Source: Oscillospiraceae bacterium
Lineage (GTDB): Bacteria > Bacillota > Clostridia > Oscillospirales > Oscillospiraceae
NCBI GenBank assembly: GCA_902761635.1
Contig: CACWLG010000001.1
Location: 27,867 to 91,866 of the forward strand
Direction of reading: 5' to 3'
Length of the DNA stretch: 64,000 bases
In this document: piece by piece, positions 50,579 to 58,403 of the stretch
How the letters are laid out: each line of letters opens with the position of its first letter
How positions within the stretch are numbered: position 1 is the first letter of the stretch
Position numbers and translations under genes: made by a program
Notes under the pieces: model-generated
Databases searched by the model: none
Told to the model about the DNA's origin: nothing
The model's input: only the letters and a program-made list of their open reading frames with translations

Positions 50579-51745
50579 ATGAGAGATTTTGAAGCCAGAA
50601 GAATGAAGCTTGCAGGCGGCTCCCCCACCGTGGCGCTCAACGCCAGGGGGATCCGCATGAAGGAGGAGGGGATCGACGTTCTCTCCTTTGCCGCCGGGGA
50701 ACCGGATTTTGACACGCCCGAGGCGGTGAAGGATGCCGCCATCGAGGCCATCCGCTGCAACGACACCCACTACACCAGCGCTGCCGGAACCATGGCCCTG
50801 CGCCGACGCATCGTGCAGAAGCTGCGGGAGGAAAACGGCATCGAGGTAAGTGAAGACGGCATCCTCGTCACCCCCGGGGCCAAGCTCGCCCTCTATGCCG
50901 CCATGACCTGTTTCCTGCAGGAGGGGGATGCCTGCATGGTGCTCACGCCTGCCTATCCCTCCTACCGCTCCGGCATCCTGATGGCCGGGGCAGACTATGT
51001 GCCGGTGCCGCTCTCCTTCGACAACGGTTTTGTCGTCACCCGCGAGATGCTGGAGGCGAAGCTCACCCCGCACGCCAAGATGCTCATTGTCTGCAACCCC
51101 TGCAATCCCACGGGCCATGTGCTGACGGAGCAGGAGCTGCGGGATATTGCCGATTTCGTGCTGGCCCATGATCTGCTCCTCATCGCGGATGAAATTTATG
51201 AGAAGCTCATTTACGACGGGCGCAAGCACCTGAGCCTCGGCGCCATCCCGGAGATCCGCGACCGGGTCATCACCCTCAACGGGCTGTCGAAGAGCGCCGC
51301 CATGACCGGCTGGCGCATCGGCTATTCGGCGGCCTCGCCGGAGCTGACGAAGGTCATGCTGAAGCTGCAGCAGAACACCGTCAACTGTACCGCCGCCTTC
51401 ACCCAGACCGCTTCCATCACCGCCTTCGACTGTGCGGCGAATGCCGAGCGCATGCGCCTGAGCTATCTGGAGCGGCGCAACCTCATCTGCGACGGCCTCA
51501 ACGCCATCCCCTGCATTGCGTGCCCGCGGGCGGAGGGGGCATTCTACGCCTTCTTCCGCATCGACTACAAGGGCATGAGCTCCGAGCAGCTTGCCGACCA
51601 TATCCTTGAAAAGGCGGGGATCCTCGTGGTGCCCGGTACCGCCTTCGGCGAGGGCGGTGAGAATTGCATCCGCCTCTCCTTCGCGGCGAGCAGGGAATCT
51701 CTGCAGGAGGCGGTAAAGCGGCTGACGCTGCTGTTTTCAGAATAA
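50579..51745 (+). CDS. Class I/II pyridoxal-phosphate aminotransferase
   Basis: 388 residues, fold type I. FAAGEPDFDTPEAV near the start, CNPCNPTGHVL in the middle, the PLP lysine in NGLSKSAAMTGWRIGY and the C-terminal Arg in NCIRLSFA. It resembles aspartate/alanine-type aminotransferases of Clostridia; the exact amino donor cannot be read. ACGGGAG lies about 10 bases before ATG 50579. It follows the K+ channel by 65 bp. Confidence 0.92.
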   Translation: MRDFEARRMKLAGGSPTVALNARGIRMKEEGIDVLSFAAGEPDFDTPEAVKDAAIEAIRCNDTHYTSAAGTMALRRRIVQKLREENGIEVSEDGILVTPGAKLALYAAMTCFLQEGDACMVLTPAYPSYRSGILMAGADYVPVPLSFDNGFVVTREMLEAKLTPHAKMLIVCNPCNPTGHVLTEQELRDIADFVLAHDLLLIADEIYEKLIYDGRKHLSLGAIPEIRDRVITLNGLSKSAAMTGWRIGYSAASPELTKVMLKLQQNTVNCTAAFTQTASITAFDCAANAERMRLSYLERRNLICDGLNAIPCIACPRAEGAFYAFFRIDYKGMSSEQLADHILEKAGILVVPGTAFGEGGENCIRLSFAASRESLQEAVKRLTLLFSE

Positions 51746-51789
51746 AGGCCGCATGACAGGAAAGGATCGCTGCAGCGCGGATGTCTGCG

Positions 51790-51823
51790 GCGGTGCTTAT
51801 TCACAAGCGGTGCTTATTCACAA
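51790..51823 (+). repeat. Perfect 17-bp tandem duplication
   Basis: GCGGTGCTTATTCACAA occurs twice in a row (51790-51806, 51807-51823) just before the promoter of the 51962 gene. Confidence 0.9.
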
Positions 51824-51830
51824 ATTGTTC

Positions 51831-51859
51831 TGGACTATTTGTGATTGATCATGTATAAT
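51831..51859 (+). promoter_or_regulatory. Promoter of the glycine-zipper protein gene
   Basis: TGGACT, 17-bp spacer, TATAAT (51854-51859). Confidence 0.65.
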
Positions 51860-51961
51860 TATTCCATGATGCTTCCCAGGAAGCGCAGCCGAGTATCCGT
51901 ATTACAGCCGGTATCCGCACAAGCGCATCCATACCGGTAAAACTGAAAGGAATTATGCACC

Positions 51962-52504
51962 ATGAAAGAAAACGTCATCATCGTAAACTGCAAAGTGCCG
52001 AGTGAAGCTTACCAGATTCTGAGCATGCTGCGCCAGAATTTTGACAACGAGAGCTACACGATTTCTCAGGCGGCCGTTGTGAAGAAGGACGCCGGGCACC
52101 TCTCTCTGGAGGATGGCTTTGTGGCCGGCAACCCGCTGGAGGGTCACGGCTGGACCGGCGGCCTGATCGGCAGTCTGGTCGGCATCCTCGGCGGCCCCCT
52201 GGGCGTTCTGTTCGGCGGTAGCGTCGGCTCGCTGATCGGCGACTCCATGGACGTCAAGGAGATGGAAGGCAAATCCGCTCTGCTGGAGAGAGCCGGCGGC
52301 TGCCTTACCGACGGGGAAACCGCGCTGCTGCTGATGATGCAGGAAGCCGATGAGACCGCTCTGGCCGCAAAGCTGAAGGATTTCCAGGTCTCCATTACCC
52401 GCATGGACGCCGCAGAAATCGCCGCTGAGATCGAGCAGGCCGAAGAGCAGGCGCGCCTGAAGGAAGAAGAGGCTCCCGCGCTTCCGGAAGCAAAGGAAGA
52501 GTAA
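51962..52504 (+). CDS. Glycine-zipper stress-type protein (DUF1269-like)
   Basis: 180 residues. A ferredoxin-like start (VIIVNCKVPSEAYQILSML) is followed by a Gly-rich hydrophobic zipper (GWTGGLIGSLVGILGGPLG and GGSVGSLIGDSM) of the kind that inserts in membranes, then an acidic coiled tail (EIEQAEEQARLKEEEAP). It resembles DUF1269 stress proteins; the role is unknown. The leader is about 95 nt. Ribosome site AAAGGAA is weak. Single gene. Confidence 0.7.
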   Translation: MKENVIIVNCKVPSEAYQILSMLRQNFDNESYTISQAAVVKKDAGHLSLEDGFVAGNPLEGHGWTGGLIGSLVGILGGPLGVLFGGSVGSLIGDSMDVKEMEGKSALLERAGGCLTDGETALLLMMQEADETALAAKLKDFQVSITRMDAAEIAAEIEQAEEQARLKEEEAPALPEAKEE

Positions 52505-52542
52505 GAACGTTTTCCCCGCGCACGAAAGCGTATCCGCAAATA

Positions 52543-52573
52543 CAGGCGCCGGTCACATTCCGACCGGCGCCTG
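52543..52573 (+). terminator. Strong hairpin after the glycine-zipper gene
   Basis: CAGGCGCCGGTC and GACCGGCGCCTG form a perfect 12-bp stem around ACATTCC. No T-run follows. Confidence 0.65.
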
Positions 52574-52623
52574 CCGGCAAAAGGACCTCGCTGCAGGTCC
52601 GTTCAAAATATTGAAAAAAGCTC

Positions 52624-52652
52624 TTGACAAATCCGGGATAATTTAGTATTAT
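52624..52652 (+). promoter_or_regulatory. Promoter of the tRNA cluster
   Basis: TTGACA (52624-52629), 17-bp spacer, TATTAT (52647-52652), 16 bp before tRNA-Val. Confidence 0.9.
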
Positions 52653-52668
52653 GACTGAGCTGTGACGC

Positions 52669-52745
52669 GGGAGCATAGCTCAGCTGGTTAGAGCACCTGC
52701 CTTACAAGCAGGGGGTCACTGGTTCGAGTCCAGTTGTTCCCACCA
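52669..52745 (+). tRNA. tRNA-Val (anticodon TAC)
   Basis: 77 nt with CCA. Acceptor GGGAGCA/TGTTCCC, anticodon stem CCTGC/GCAGG with loop CTTACAA. First of four tRNA genes in one transcript. Confidence 0.97.
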
Positions 52746-52765
52746 TGCTTCCTCTCACGCGATTC

Positions 52766-52841
<76 letters not shown>

Positions 52842-52844
52842 TGT

Positions 52845-52920
52845 GCGGCTTTAGCTCATCCGGTAGAGCGCCACCTTGCCAAGGTGGAGGTAGCGAGTTC
52901 GAGCCTCGTAAGCCGCTCCA
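52845..52920 (+). tRNA. tRNA-Gly (anticodon GCC)
   Basis: 76 nt with CCA. Acceptor GCGGCTT/AAGCCGC, anticodon stem CCACC/GGTGG with loop TTGCCAA. Only three bases after tRNA-Phe. Confidence 0.97.
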
Positions 52921-52926
52921 CACAAA

Positions 52927-52958
52927 GGATTTGCGGACGTTCTCCCGTCCGCAAATCC
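52927..52958 (+). other. Perfect 13-bp hairpin between tRNA-Gly and tRNA-Cys
   Basis: GGATTTGCGGACG (52927-52939) pairs without error with CGTCCGCAAATCC (52946-52958). No T-run, so it does not look like a terminator. Confidence 0.8.
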
Positions 52959-52965
52959 CATATAT

Positions 52966-53039
52966 GGCGCCATAGCCAAGTGGTAAGGCACGGGACTGCA
53001 AATCCCTGACCCCCGGTTCAAGTCCGGGTGGCGCCTCCA
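52966..53039 (+). tRNA. tRNA-Cys (anticodon GCA)
   Basis: 74 nt with CCA. Acceptor GGCGCCA/TGGCGCC, anticodon stem CGGGA/TCCCT with loop CTGCAAA. Confidence 0.97.
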
Positions 53040-53044
53040 GCAGA

Positions 53045-53078
53045 AAGAAGAGCAAGCGTATAGCTGCTCTTCTTTTTT
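53045..53078 (+). terminator. Terminator of the tRNA cluster
   Basis: AAGAAGAGCA pairs with TGCTCTTCTT, then TTTT, six bases past tRNA-Cys. Confidence 0.9.
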
Positions 53079-53150
53079 GCGCTTCCGCCCCGGGGCCGGT
53101 AAAGCAGCTGTTCCCTGCCGGGCGCAGGCATGCATCCCCGGATAAAGCGC

Positions 53151-53186
53151 GGGCGGATACATCTGTATCCGCCCGGATGTTTTTTC
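53151..53186 (+). terminator. Hairpin terminator at the end of proS (reads out on plus)
   Basis: GGGCGGATAC and GTATCCGCCC are a perfect 10-bp stem, followed by GGATGTTTTTT on the plus strand. It ends plus-strand transcription and may also serve proS on the minus strand. Confidence 0.75.
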
Positions 53187-53188
53187 AA

Positions 53189-54625
53189 TTAATACGCCAC
53201 GCCCCAGAAGATCATATGCCTGGCGGGCTTGCCGCAGCAGGCGCAGACCTCGTCCAGCTTCTCCTGGTGGAAGGGGATGCAGCGGGAGGACATGCCCGCC
53301 TGCTCCTTCATCTTGAGCTCGCAAGCTTCTTCGCCGCACCACATGGTCTTGATGAAGCCGCCGTTTTTCTCCTGCAGCTCTTTCGCCTCTTCGATGGAAT
53401 GGGCAGCATAGATATGCTCGTCCAGGTTCTTCTTCGCCTTTTCGTACAGACCCTGCTGCACCTGCTCCAGAAGCTCGGGCACCCTGGCCGCCAGCTCGTC
53501 GATAACGATGGAGATCTTTTCGCCGTTGTCGCGGCGAACCGCCATGCACACGCCGTTTTCCATATCCTTGGGCCCGATCTCCACGCGCAGGGGCACACCC
53601 TTCATCTCATACTGGGCGCACTTCCAGCCGAGGCTGTTGTCGCTGTCGTCCAGCGTGACGCGCACGCCGGCTGCCTTCAGCGTCTCATAGAGCTCGTTCG
53701 CCTTCTCCAGCACGCCGGGCTTGTGCTGCGCCACGGGCACGACCACCGCCTGGATGGGCGCCACATGCGGAGGCAGGACCAGGCCGTTGTTGTCGCCGTG
53801 GGCCATGATGACCGCACCGATCATGCGGGTCGTAGAGCCCCAGGAGGTCTGGAAGGGATACTGCAGCTTGTTGTCGCGGCCGGTGAAGGTCACGTTGTAG
53901 GCGCGGGAGAACTTGTCCCCGAAGTAGTGGGAGGTCGCGCCCTGCAGGGCCTTGCGATCCTTCATCATGCACTCGACGGTATAGGTGGCCTCAGCCCCGG
54001 CAAACTTCTCCTTGTCGGTCTTGCGGCCGCGCACCACGGGGATGGCCAGGACCTTCTCAAAGAAGTCGGCATAGCAGTTGAGCTGCTGCTCGGTCTCCGC
54101 CTGGGCCTCTTCGGCCGTCTCGTGGATGGTGTGTCCCTCCTGCCACCAGAACTCGCGCGAGCGCAGGAAGGGGCGGGTGGTCTTCTCCCAGCGGATGACG
54201 GAGCACCACTGATTATAAAGCATGGGCAGCTCACGGTAGGAGTGCAGCACACGGGACCAGTGGTCGCAGAACATGGTCTCGGACGTGGGACGGAAGGCAA
54301 GGCGCTCTTCAAGCTGCTCGCTGCCGCCCATGGTGACCCAGGCCACCTCGGGCGCAAAGCCGTTGACCAGCTCCCCTTCCTTCTTCAGAAGGCTCTCCGG
54401 GATCAGAACCGGCATTGCCACATTCACGTGTCCGGTCTTCTTGAACTCCGCGTCCATGATCCGCTGCATATTCTCCCAGATCGCATAGCCGTAAGGCCGC
54501 AGGATGGTAAAGCCCTTGACCGAGGCATACTCCACCAGCTCCGCCTTGCGGCAGATGTCGGTATACCACTGGGCAAAGTCCACCTCCATGTCGGTGATCT
54601 GCTCAACTCTCTTCTCTTTAGCCAT
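53189..54625 (-). CDS. proS: Prolyl-tRNA synthetase, type 3 (archaeal/eukaryal-like)
   Basis: 478 residues from ATG 54625 (GAGAGGGAAAG upstream; an open upstream extension of 33 codons has no site and starts within the promoter). Class II motifs: GFTILRPYGYAIW, RPTSETMF, SREFWWQEGHTIHE and SWGSTTRMIGA; the C-terminal domain carries CACCGKPARHMIFWGVAY with zinc-binding cysteines and the terminal tyrosine typical of type 3 ProS. It lacks the INS editing domain of the bacterial type. A sigma-A promoter precedes it; I see no T-box in the short leader. Confidence 0.95.
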   Translation of the reverse strand: MAKEKRVEQITDMEVDFAQWYTDICRKAELVEYASVKGFTILRPYGYAIWENMQRIMDAEFKKTGHVNVAMPVLIPESLLKKEGELVNGFAPEVAWVTMGGSEQLEERLAFRPTSETMFCDHWSRVLHSYRELPMLYNQWCSVIRWEKTTRPFLRSREFWWQEGHTIHETAEEAQAETEQQLNCYADFFEKVLAIPVVRGRKTDKEKFAGAEATYTVECMMKDRKALQGATSHYFGDKFSRAYNVTFTGRDNKLQYPFQTSWGSTTRMIGAVIMAHGDNNGLVLPPHVAPIQAVVVPVAQHKPGVLEKANELYETLKAAGVRVTLDDSDNSLGWKCAQYEMKGVPLRVEIGPKDMENGVCMAVRRDNGEKISIVIDELAARVPELLEQVQQGLYEKAKKNLDEHIYAAHSIEEAKELQEKNGGFIKTMWCGEEACELKMKEQAGMSSRCIPFHQEKLDEVCACCGKPARHMIFWGVAY

Positions 54626-54691
54626 AACTTTCCCTCTCAATCGCCAGGGCCCTTGCCCCGCCGTAATGTCGGCCCGCGGCCGCAGGTACTT

Positions 54692-54720
54692 ATTGTAAAG
54701 CCGCGCCGCGGCCTTGTCAA
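54692..54720 (-). promoter_or_regulatory. Promoter of proS
   Basis: On the minus strand TTGACA (54720-54715), 17-bp spacer, TACAAT (54697-54692). Confidence 0.88.
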
Positions 54721-54840
54721 CCACTTTTCGGCCGCTCCTTCGTGGTTTTGTCCCGGAATATGCATTTTATCCTTGACCAAACGCCGCAGAACAGGTATAA
54801 TTTTGAAGAGTGCCGTAAAAAGCGATGGAGGTGAAACCCC

Positions 54841-56043
54841 ATTAACAAGCAGAAATTTCTGGCTGAGCTCGGACGGCTGCTGACCTTCATGTATGAAGAG
54901 GACAGGGTCCGGGTATTGGAATTGTATGATGAATTATTTGATGAGAGCGACAATGAGACGGCGGTGCTGCAGCTTCTTGTCTCGCCGACGCGCCAGGCCG
55001 TCAATCTTGCCCGGGCTTATGACGCCAAGGATCGCAGCTATGAGGAGGAGGGGAGCACGCCGGGTTACCTGCAGGTGATCGAGCAACTTCGCGCCCAGGT
55101 GCAGTCGCTGGCCCCTGCCGCCCCCAAGCTCGACAGCGATCAGCTCTCCCTTTTTGAACAGATCAACACGCAAAACGACCCCCTTGCCGATCTCGGCATC
55201 CGGGAGGCGGAAGAGCTGCCGCCCGCGCCCCTGCCGGAGGAGATCAATTCCTTCCCGGATGAGGATAAGGATACGCGCGCCCCGGCGCCCACCCCGCCGC
55301 CCGCTGTGCCGGTAAGGACCGTGGAGAGTCCCTCGGCGCAGGAGCAGAGCGTGGATGAATTTGCTGACGCGGTGGAGGCCTTTCTTGCCGACTTCAAGAT
55401 CAACGACGATACGCTGACGGCAGATCCCACCGTCCCTGTTGAAAAAGCCGCGGACAGGCCCGGGTCGGACAGACCCGATCTGCCTGCCCTGGACCCCATG
55501 CCCGCTGATTCTCCTGCGCCCGAACAGGACGCCGCCGATGCCCCTGCCGCAGTCGAGCGGCAGGCTCCCGTCGTACAGGAGCCGCCTGTCGCCGTACAGC
55601 CCCGGCAGATGCCGCCTGCCTCACAGGCGGAACAATCCGCCGCGCCGCGTGTAAAGCGCGTGTCGGTGGCCGACCTGCCGGACCTCAGCGATCCGGAGGA
55701 GCCGCAGAAGGAGCCCAACGTACCGCTGCTGATCCTCTTTATTCTGCTTGCCATCCCGCTTGGCCTTTTGTGCGCCGGGGTGATTGTGATGCTCGCCTGC
55801 GCGTTTCTGTCCATGGGGGCAGGACTGCTGGGCGGGGCCATCATTGGCTTTCGCGCGGCATTTACGGCCTTCTCTGTATTTGCCGACATTCTGCTGGTCT
55901 TCGGCCTGTCTCTGGCTGCAGCCGCATTCAGCCTGCTGTTCTTCTGGGTTTTTGTGTGGCTGCTGATCGGGGTGCTCCCCGACATGGTGCGGGGCATCTG
56001 CGCCCTTGCCCGCAAGCTCTGCTATAGGGAGGTCTCGAAATGA
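54841..56043 (+). CDS. HAAS-type membrane protein with probable ATT start
   Basis: About 400 residues if translation begins at ATT 54841, which lies seven bases after GGAGGTG; the first in-frame ATG (54889) has no ribosome site and would drop NKQKFLAELGRLLTF, the expected first helix of the HAAS/DUF1700 domain. Then YEEDRVRVLELYDELF continues that domain. The middle (about 90-270) is Pro/Ala/Glu-rich and disordered, and residues about 285-385 form three or four membrane helices. Members are membrane-associated regulators or scaffolds often paired with PadR. A small gene overlaps the stop by 4 bp. Confidence 0.75.
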   Translation: MNKQKFLAELGRLLTFMYEEDRVRVLELYDELFDESDNETAVLQLLVSPTRQAVNLARAYDAKDRSYEEEGSTPGYLQVIEQLRAQVQSLAPAAPKLDSDQLSLFEQINTQNDPLADLGIREAEELPPAPLPEEINSFPDEDKDTRAPAPTPPPAVPVRTVESPSAQEQSVDEFADAVEAFLADFKINDDTLTADPTVPVEKAADRPGSDRPDLPALDPMPADSPAPEQDAADAPAAVERQAPVVQEPPVAVQPRQMPPASQAEQSAAPRVKRVSVADLPDLSDPEEPQKEPNVPLLILFILLAIPLGLLCAGVIVMLACAFLSMGAGLLGGAIIGFRAAFTAFSVFADILLVFGLSLAAAAFSLLFFWVFVWLLIGVLPDMVRGICALARKLCYREVSK

Positions 56044-56258
56044 AAAAAGCGTGGAGGGTCATCCTTGTCATTGTCGTCATTGCCATCGCCTTCGGGGCTG
56101 TGAGCGCCGGTGTCGGCGTGCTGACCGGTGCCGATTTTGATCGCATCTCCTCGGCCATGCAGTCCCACGTTGCAGAGCATTACGATGTCGACGCGAATCT
56201 CTTTATCCACGAATGGGTCCCGGAGGTCGCACAGAATATTCAGGGCGCAATCAAGTGA
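56040..56258 (+). CDS. Small single-pass membrane protein
   Basis: 72 residues. One hydrophobic helix (about 5-28, RVILVIVVIAIAFGAVSAG) followed by a short outside segment (FDRISSAMQSHVAEHYDVDA). I do not recognise it. It overlaps the HAAS gene by 4 bp (ATGA) and so is co-translated; relatives of that gene are commonly followed by a second membrane protein. Terminator follows. Confidence 0.65.
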   Translation: MKKAWRVILVIVVIAIAFGAVSAGVGVLTGADFDRISSAMQSHVAEHYDVDANLFIHEWVPEVAQNIQGAIK

Positions 56259-56264
56259 AAAAGC

Positions 56265-56304
56265 AAGTCGCTGCTCCATTCGGAACGGCGACTTCTTCTT
56301 TTTT
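56265..56304 (+). terminator. Terminator of the HAAS operon
   Basis: AAGTCGC and GCGACTT arms with inner TCC/GGA pairing, followed by CTTCTTTTTT. Confidence 0.75.
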
Positions 56305-56456
56305 GGCAACTTTTTCTTTTTTGGGAAAAACTCTTGCTTTTCGGCGCACAATTCAGTAGAATAGGCTGAAATATACTGTTGACAAAGGATATGGCTGACA
56401 TGATCATCCTGAGGCGCCTAATGATCTCCGGATGACAATGATTGGGAGGAAGAGAC

Positions 56457-56681
56457 ATGAGTTTGCATGAAGAGCTGATCCTGCACGACTGCCCCTACTG
56501 CGGCGGCGCGGGACTTCTGGAGGAGGAACAGGGCTGGTGCTGGTATGTGATGTGCCTGGACTGCGGAGCCCAGACCGCCCAGATCGCATTCAAGACGCCG
56601 GAGGCCCGCGAGGAAGCCGCCCACAGCGCGGCGCATCTCTGGAACATTGGCAAGATCATGCGCAGCGGGATCGGCGACTGA
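56457..56681 (+). CDS. Lar-like small zinc-finger protein
   Basis: 74 residues from ATG 56457 (GGGAGGA). Cys pairs CPYCGG (12-17) and MCLDCGAQ (about 32-39) with the following HSAAHLWN make the zinc ribbon of the Lar restriction-alleviation family. Lar proteins are usually phage-borne and moderate type I restriction; here no phage genes flank it. It is 17 bp before pssA and may be co-transcribed. Confidence 0.75.
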   Translation: MSLHEELILHDCPYCGGAGLLEEEQGWCWYVMCLDCGAQTAQIAFKTPEAREEAAHSAAHLWNIGKIMRSGIGD

Positions 56682-56697
56682 GGAAGGAACTGTACGC

Positions 56698-57390
56698 ATG
56701 ATCGGATTCTATGATTATACCGTTATTCTGACCTATTTTTCGCTTCTGTCCGCCACGTCAGGGATCGTGGTGGCCCTGTCCGGCGGCGGGCATCCCTATT
56801 ACGGCTGCCTGTTCCTGCTGTTCTGCGGCCTGTGCGATGCCTTTGACGGCAAGGTGGCCCGGACGAAAAAGGGCCGGACGAGAATGGAAAAGGATTTCGG
56901 CATCCAGATCGACTCTCTTTCCGATCTCGTTGCCTTCGGGGTGCTCCCGGCCTGCATCGGCGCAGCGCTGATCCGGGTCTCCCCGTATCTGACCAGTGTG
57001 ATGGAGGGGCTGCCTGTCCGCTGGGAGATTGCCTCGGGCAAGTTTCTTCTGCACGCCTGCCTTGTGCTGTATGTGCTGGCGGCCATGATCCGCCTGGCCT
57101 ACTACAACGTCACCGAGGAGGAGCGGCAGGAGAAAGAGAGCGGAGCAAGGAAGGAATACCTCGGCCTGCCCGTGACTTCGGCAGCGCTGATCTTCCCCTT
57201 CGTGCTGCTCGTGCAGTACATGTCTAAGACGGATATTACGCTGGTCTACCTGCTGGTGAGTCTCATCACGGCGGTACTCTTTATCAGTCCCGTCCGGGTG
57301 CCGAAGCCCGGGATGCGCGGCATTCTCATCATGGTCGGCATCGGCGCGGTGGAGTTTGTGCTGCTCCTGCTGCGCAAGGTGATTCTGTGA
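56698..57390 (+). CDS. pssA: CDP-diacylglycerol-serine O-phosphatidyltransferase
   Basis: 230 residues. CDP-alcohol phosphotransferase motif CDAFDGKVARTKKGRTRMEKDFGIQIDSLSD (read as D-G-x2-A-R, G-x3-D-x3-D). It makes phosphatidylserine from CDP-diacylglycerol and serine. About eight membrane helices. ATG 56698 follows AAGGAA. The stop overlaps or touches the psd start, so the two work as one pathway to phosphatidylethanolamine. Confidence 0.93.
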   Translation: MIGFYDYTVILTYFSLLSATSGIVVALSGGGHPYYGCLFLLFCGLCDAFDGKVARTKKGRTRMEKDFGIQIDSLSDLVAFGVLPACIGAALIRVSPYLTSVMEGLPVRWEIASGKFLLHACLVLYVLAAMIRLAYYNVTEEERQEKESGARKEYLGLPVTSAALIFPFVLLVQYMSKTDITLVYLLVSLITAVLFISPVRVPKPGMRGILIMVGIGAVEFVLLLLRKVIL

Positions 57391-58241
57391 TGGGCCGCCC
57401 GGGGATACAGCCCGCGCAGGAAGGCGCAGCGCTGCGCTTTCTCTACGGGCACGCGGCAGGGCGCGCGCTGCTGAAGCTTCTGGTCTCCCGCCCTGTGTCG
57501 CAGGCGGCGGGGCGCTTCATGGATTCGCCGCTCTCCAGACCCCTGATCGCTCCTTTTATCCGTAAAAACGAGATCTGCATGGCGGACTATCTCCCGCTCC
57601 CCTACCCCAGCTTCAATGCCTTTTTCTGCCGTCCCATCCGCAAGGAGCTGCGGCCCATGCCGGAGGAGGGCGGTCTTTTCCCTGCCCCCTGCGACGGGTA
57701 TCTGAGTGCGTACCGGATCACGGACGATCTGGTGCTGCCGATCAAGCAGAGCCGCTATACCGTGTCCGGGCTCCTGGACGGCGATCCGGCGGCGGAGCGC
57801 TTCCGGGACGGGATCTGTCTGGTGTTTCGCCTGTGTGTGCAGCATTACCACCGCTACAGCTATACCGACGAGGGGCGGATCGTCTCAAGGCGTTTTGTCC
57901 CCGGCGAGCTGCACACCGTGCGGCCCATCGCCCTCGCGGCGCTGCCGGTCTTCACCCGCAACTGCCGGGAATACACGCTTATGGAGACGGCGCATTTCGG
58001 CCCGCTCTGCCAGGTTGAGGTGGGCGCCATGCTGGTCGGTCGCATCGAAAACTACAAGGGCGCGGGCGTCTCCTTTCGCCGCGGCGAGGAGAAGGGCCGC
58101 TTTCTTTACGGCGGGAGCACCGTGGTCCTGCTGCTGCAGAAGGACCGCGTCAGGCTGGACGAGGCTCTTTTTGAAAACACGGACCAGGGACTTGAAACTC
58201 CTGTCCGGCTCGGCGAGGTGCTGGGCAGGCGCTGTGAATAA
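57390..58241 (+). CDS. psd: Phosphatidylserine decarboxylase
   Basis: 283 residues. Near the end FLYGGSTVVLLL carries the G-S-T self-cleavage site where the pyruvoyl group forms from serine, and VQHYHRYSY carries the helper histidine. The zymogen is processed to two subunits. It turns phosphatidylserine to phosphatidylethanolamine. The start may be ATG 57390 or GTG 57387; both share AAGGTG. It follows pssA directly. Confidence 0.93.
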   Translation: MGRPGIQPAQEGAALRFLYGHAAGRALLKLLVSRPVSQAAGRFMDSPLSRPLIAPFIRKNEICMADYLPLPYPSFNAFFCRPIRKELRPMPEEGGLFPAPCDGYLSAYRITDDLVLPIKQSRYTVSGLLDGDPAAERFRDGICLVFRLCVQHYHRYSYTDEGRIVSRRFVPGELHTVRPIALAALPVFTRNCREYTLMETAHFGPLCQVEVGAMLVGRIENYKGAGVSFRRGEEKGRFLYGGSTVVLLLQKDRVRLDEALFENTDQGLETPVRLGEVLGRRCE

Positions 58242-58263
58242 GCGCTCATACAGCTGCAAAATT

Positions 58264-58350
58264 CCAGGGGTCGATCCCCCGATCGACCCGCCGAAAACCG
58301 CACACTGCGGCAAAACGGCGGGCTGATGTGGGATCGGCCCCTGCGCCATT
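58264..58350. repeat. Intergenic palindromic repeat, copy B
   Basis: CAGGGGTCGAT at the left, GATCGGCCCCTG at the right, core CCCGCCGAAAA and AAAACGGCGGG. It matches copy A at 15698-15836 in the core and ends. Confidence 0.75.
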
Positions 58351-58361
58351 CACCTTACGCA

Positions 58362-58391
58362 GGGCTGTCTCATGGAGACAGTCCCTTTTTT
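58362..58391 (+). terminator. Terminator after psd
   Basis: GGGCTGTCTC-ATG-GAGACAGTCCC then TTTTTTAT. Confidence 0.88.
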
Positions 58392-58403
58392 ATGCTCCTG
58401 CGC

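Noticed and set aside
54626..54840. T-box upstream of proS
   Set aside because: The leader between the promoter and the start is under 70 nt, with no specifier loop or T-box sequence.
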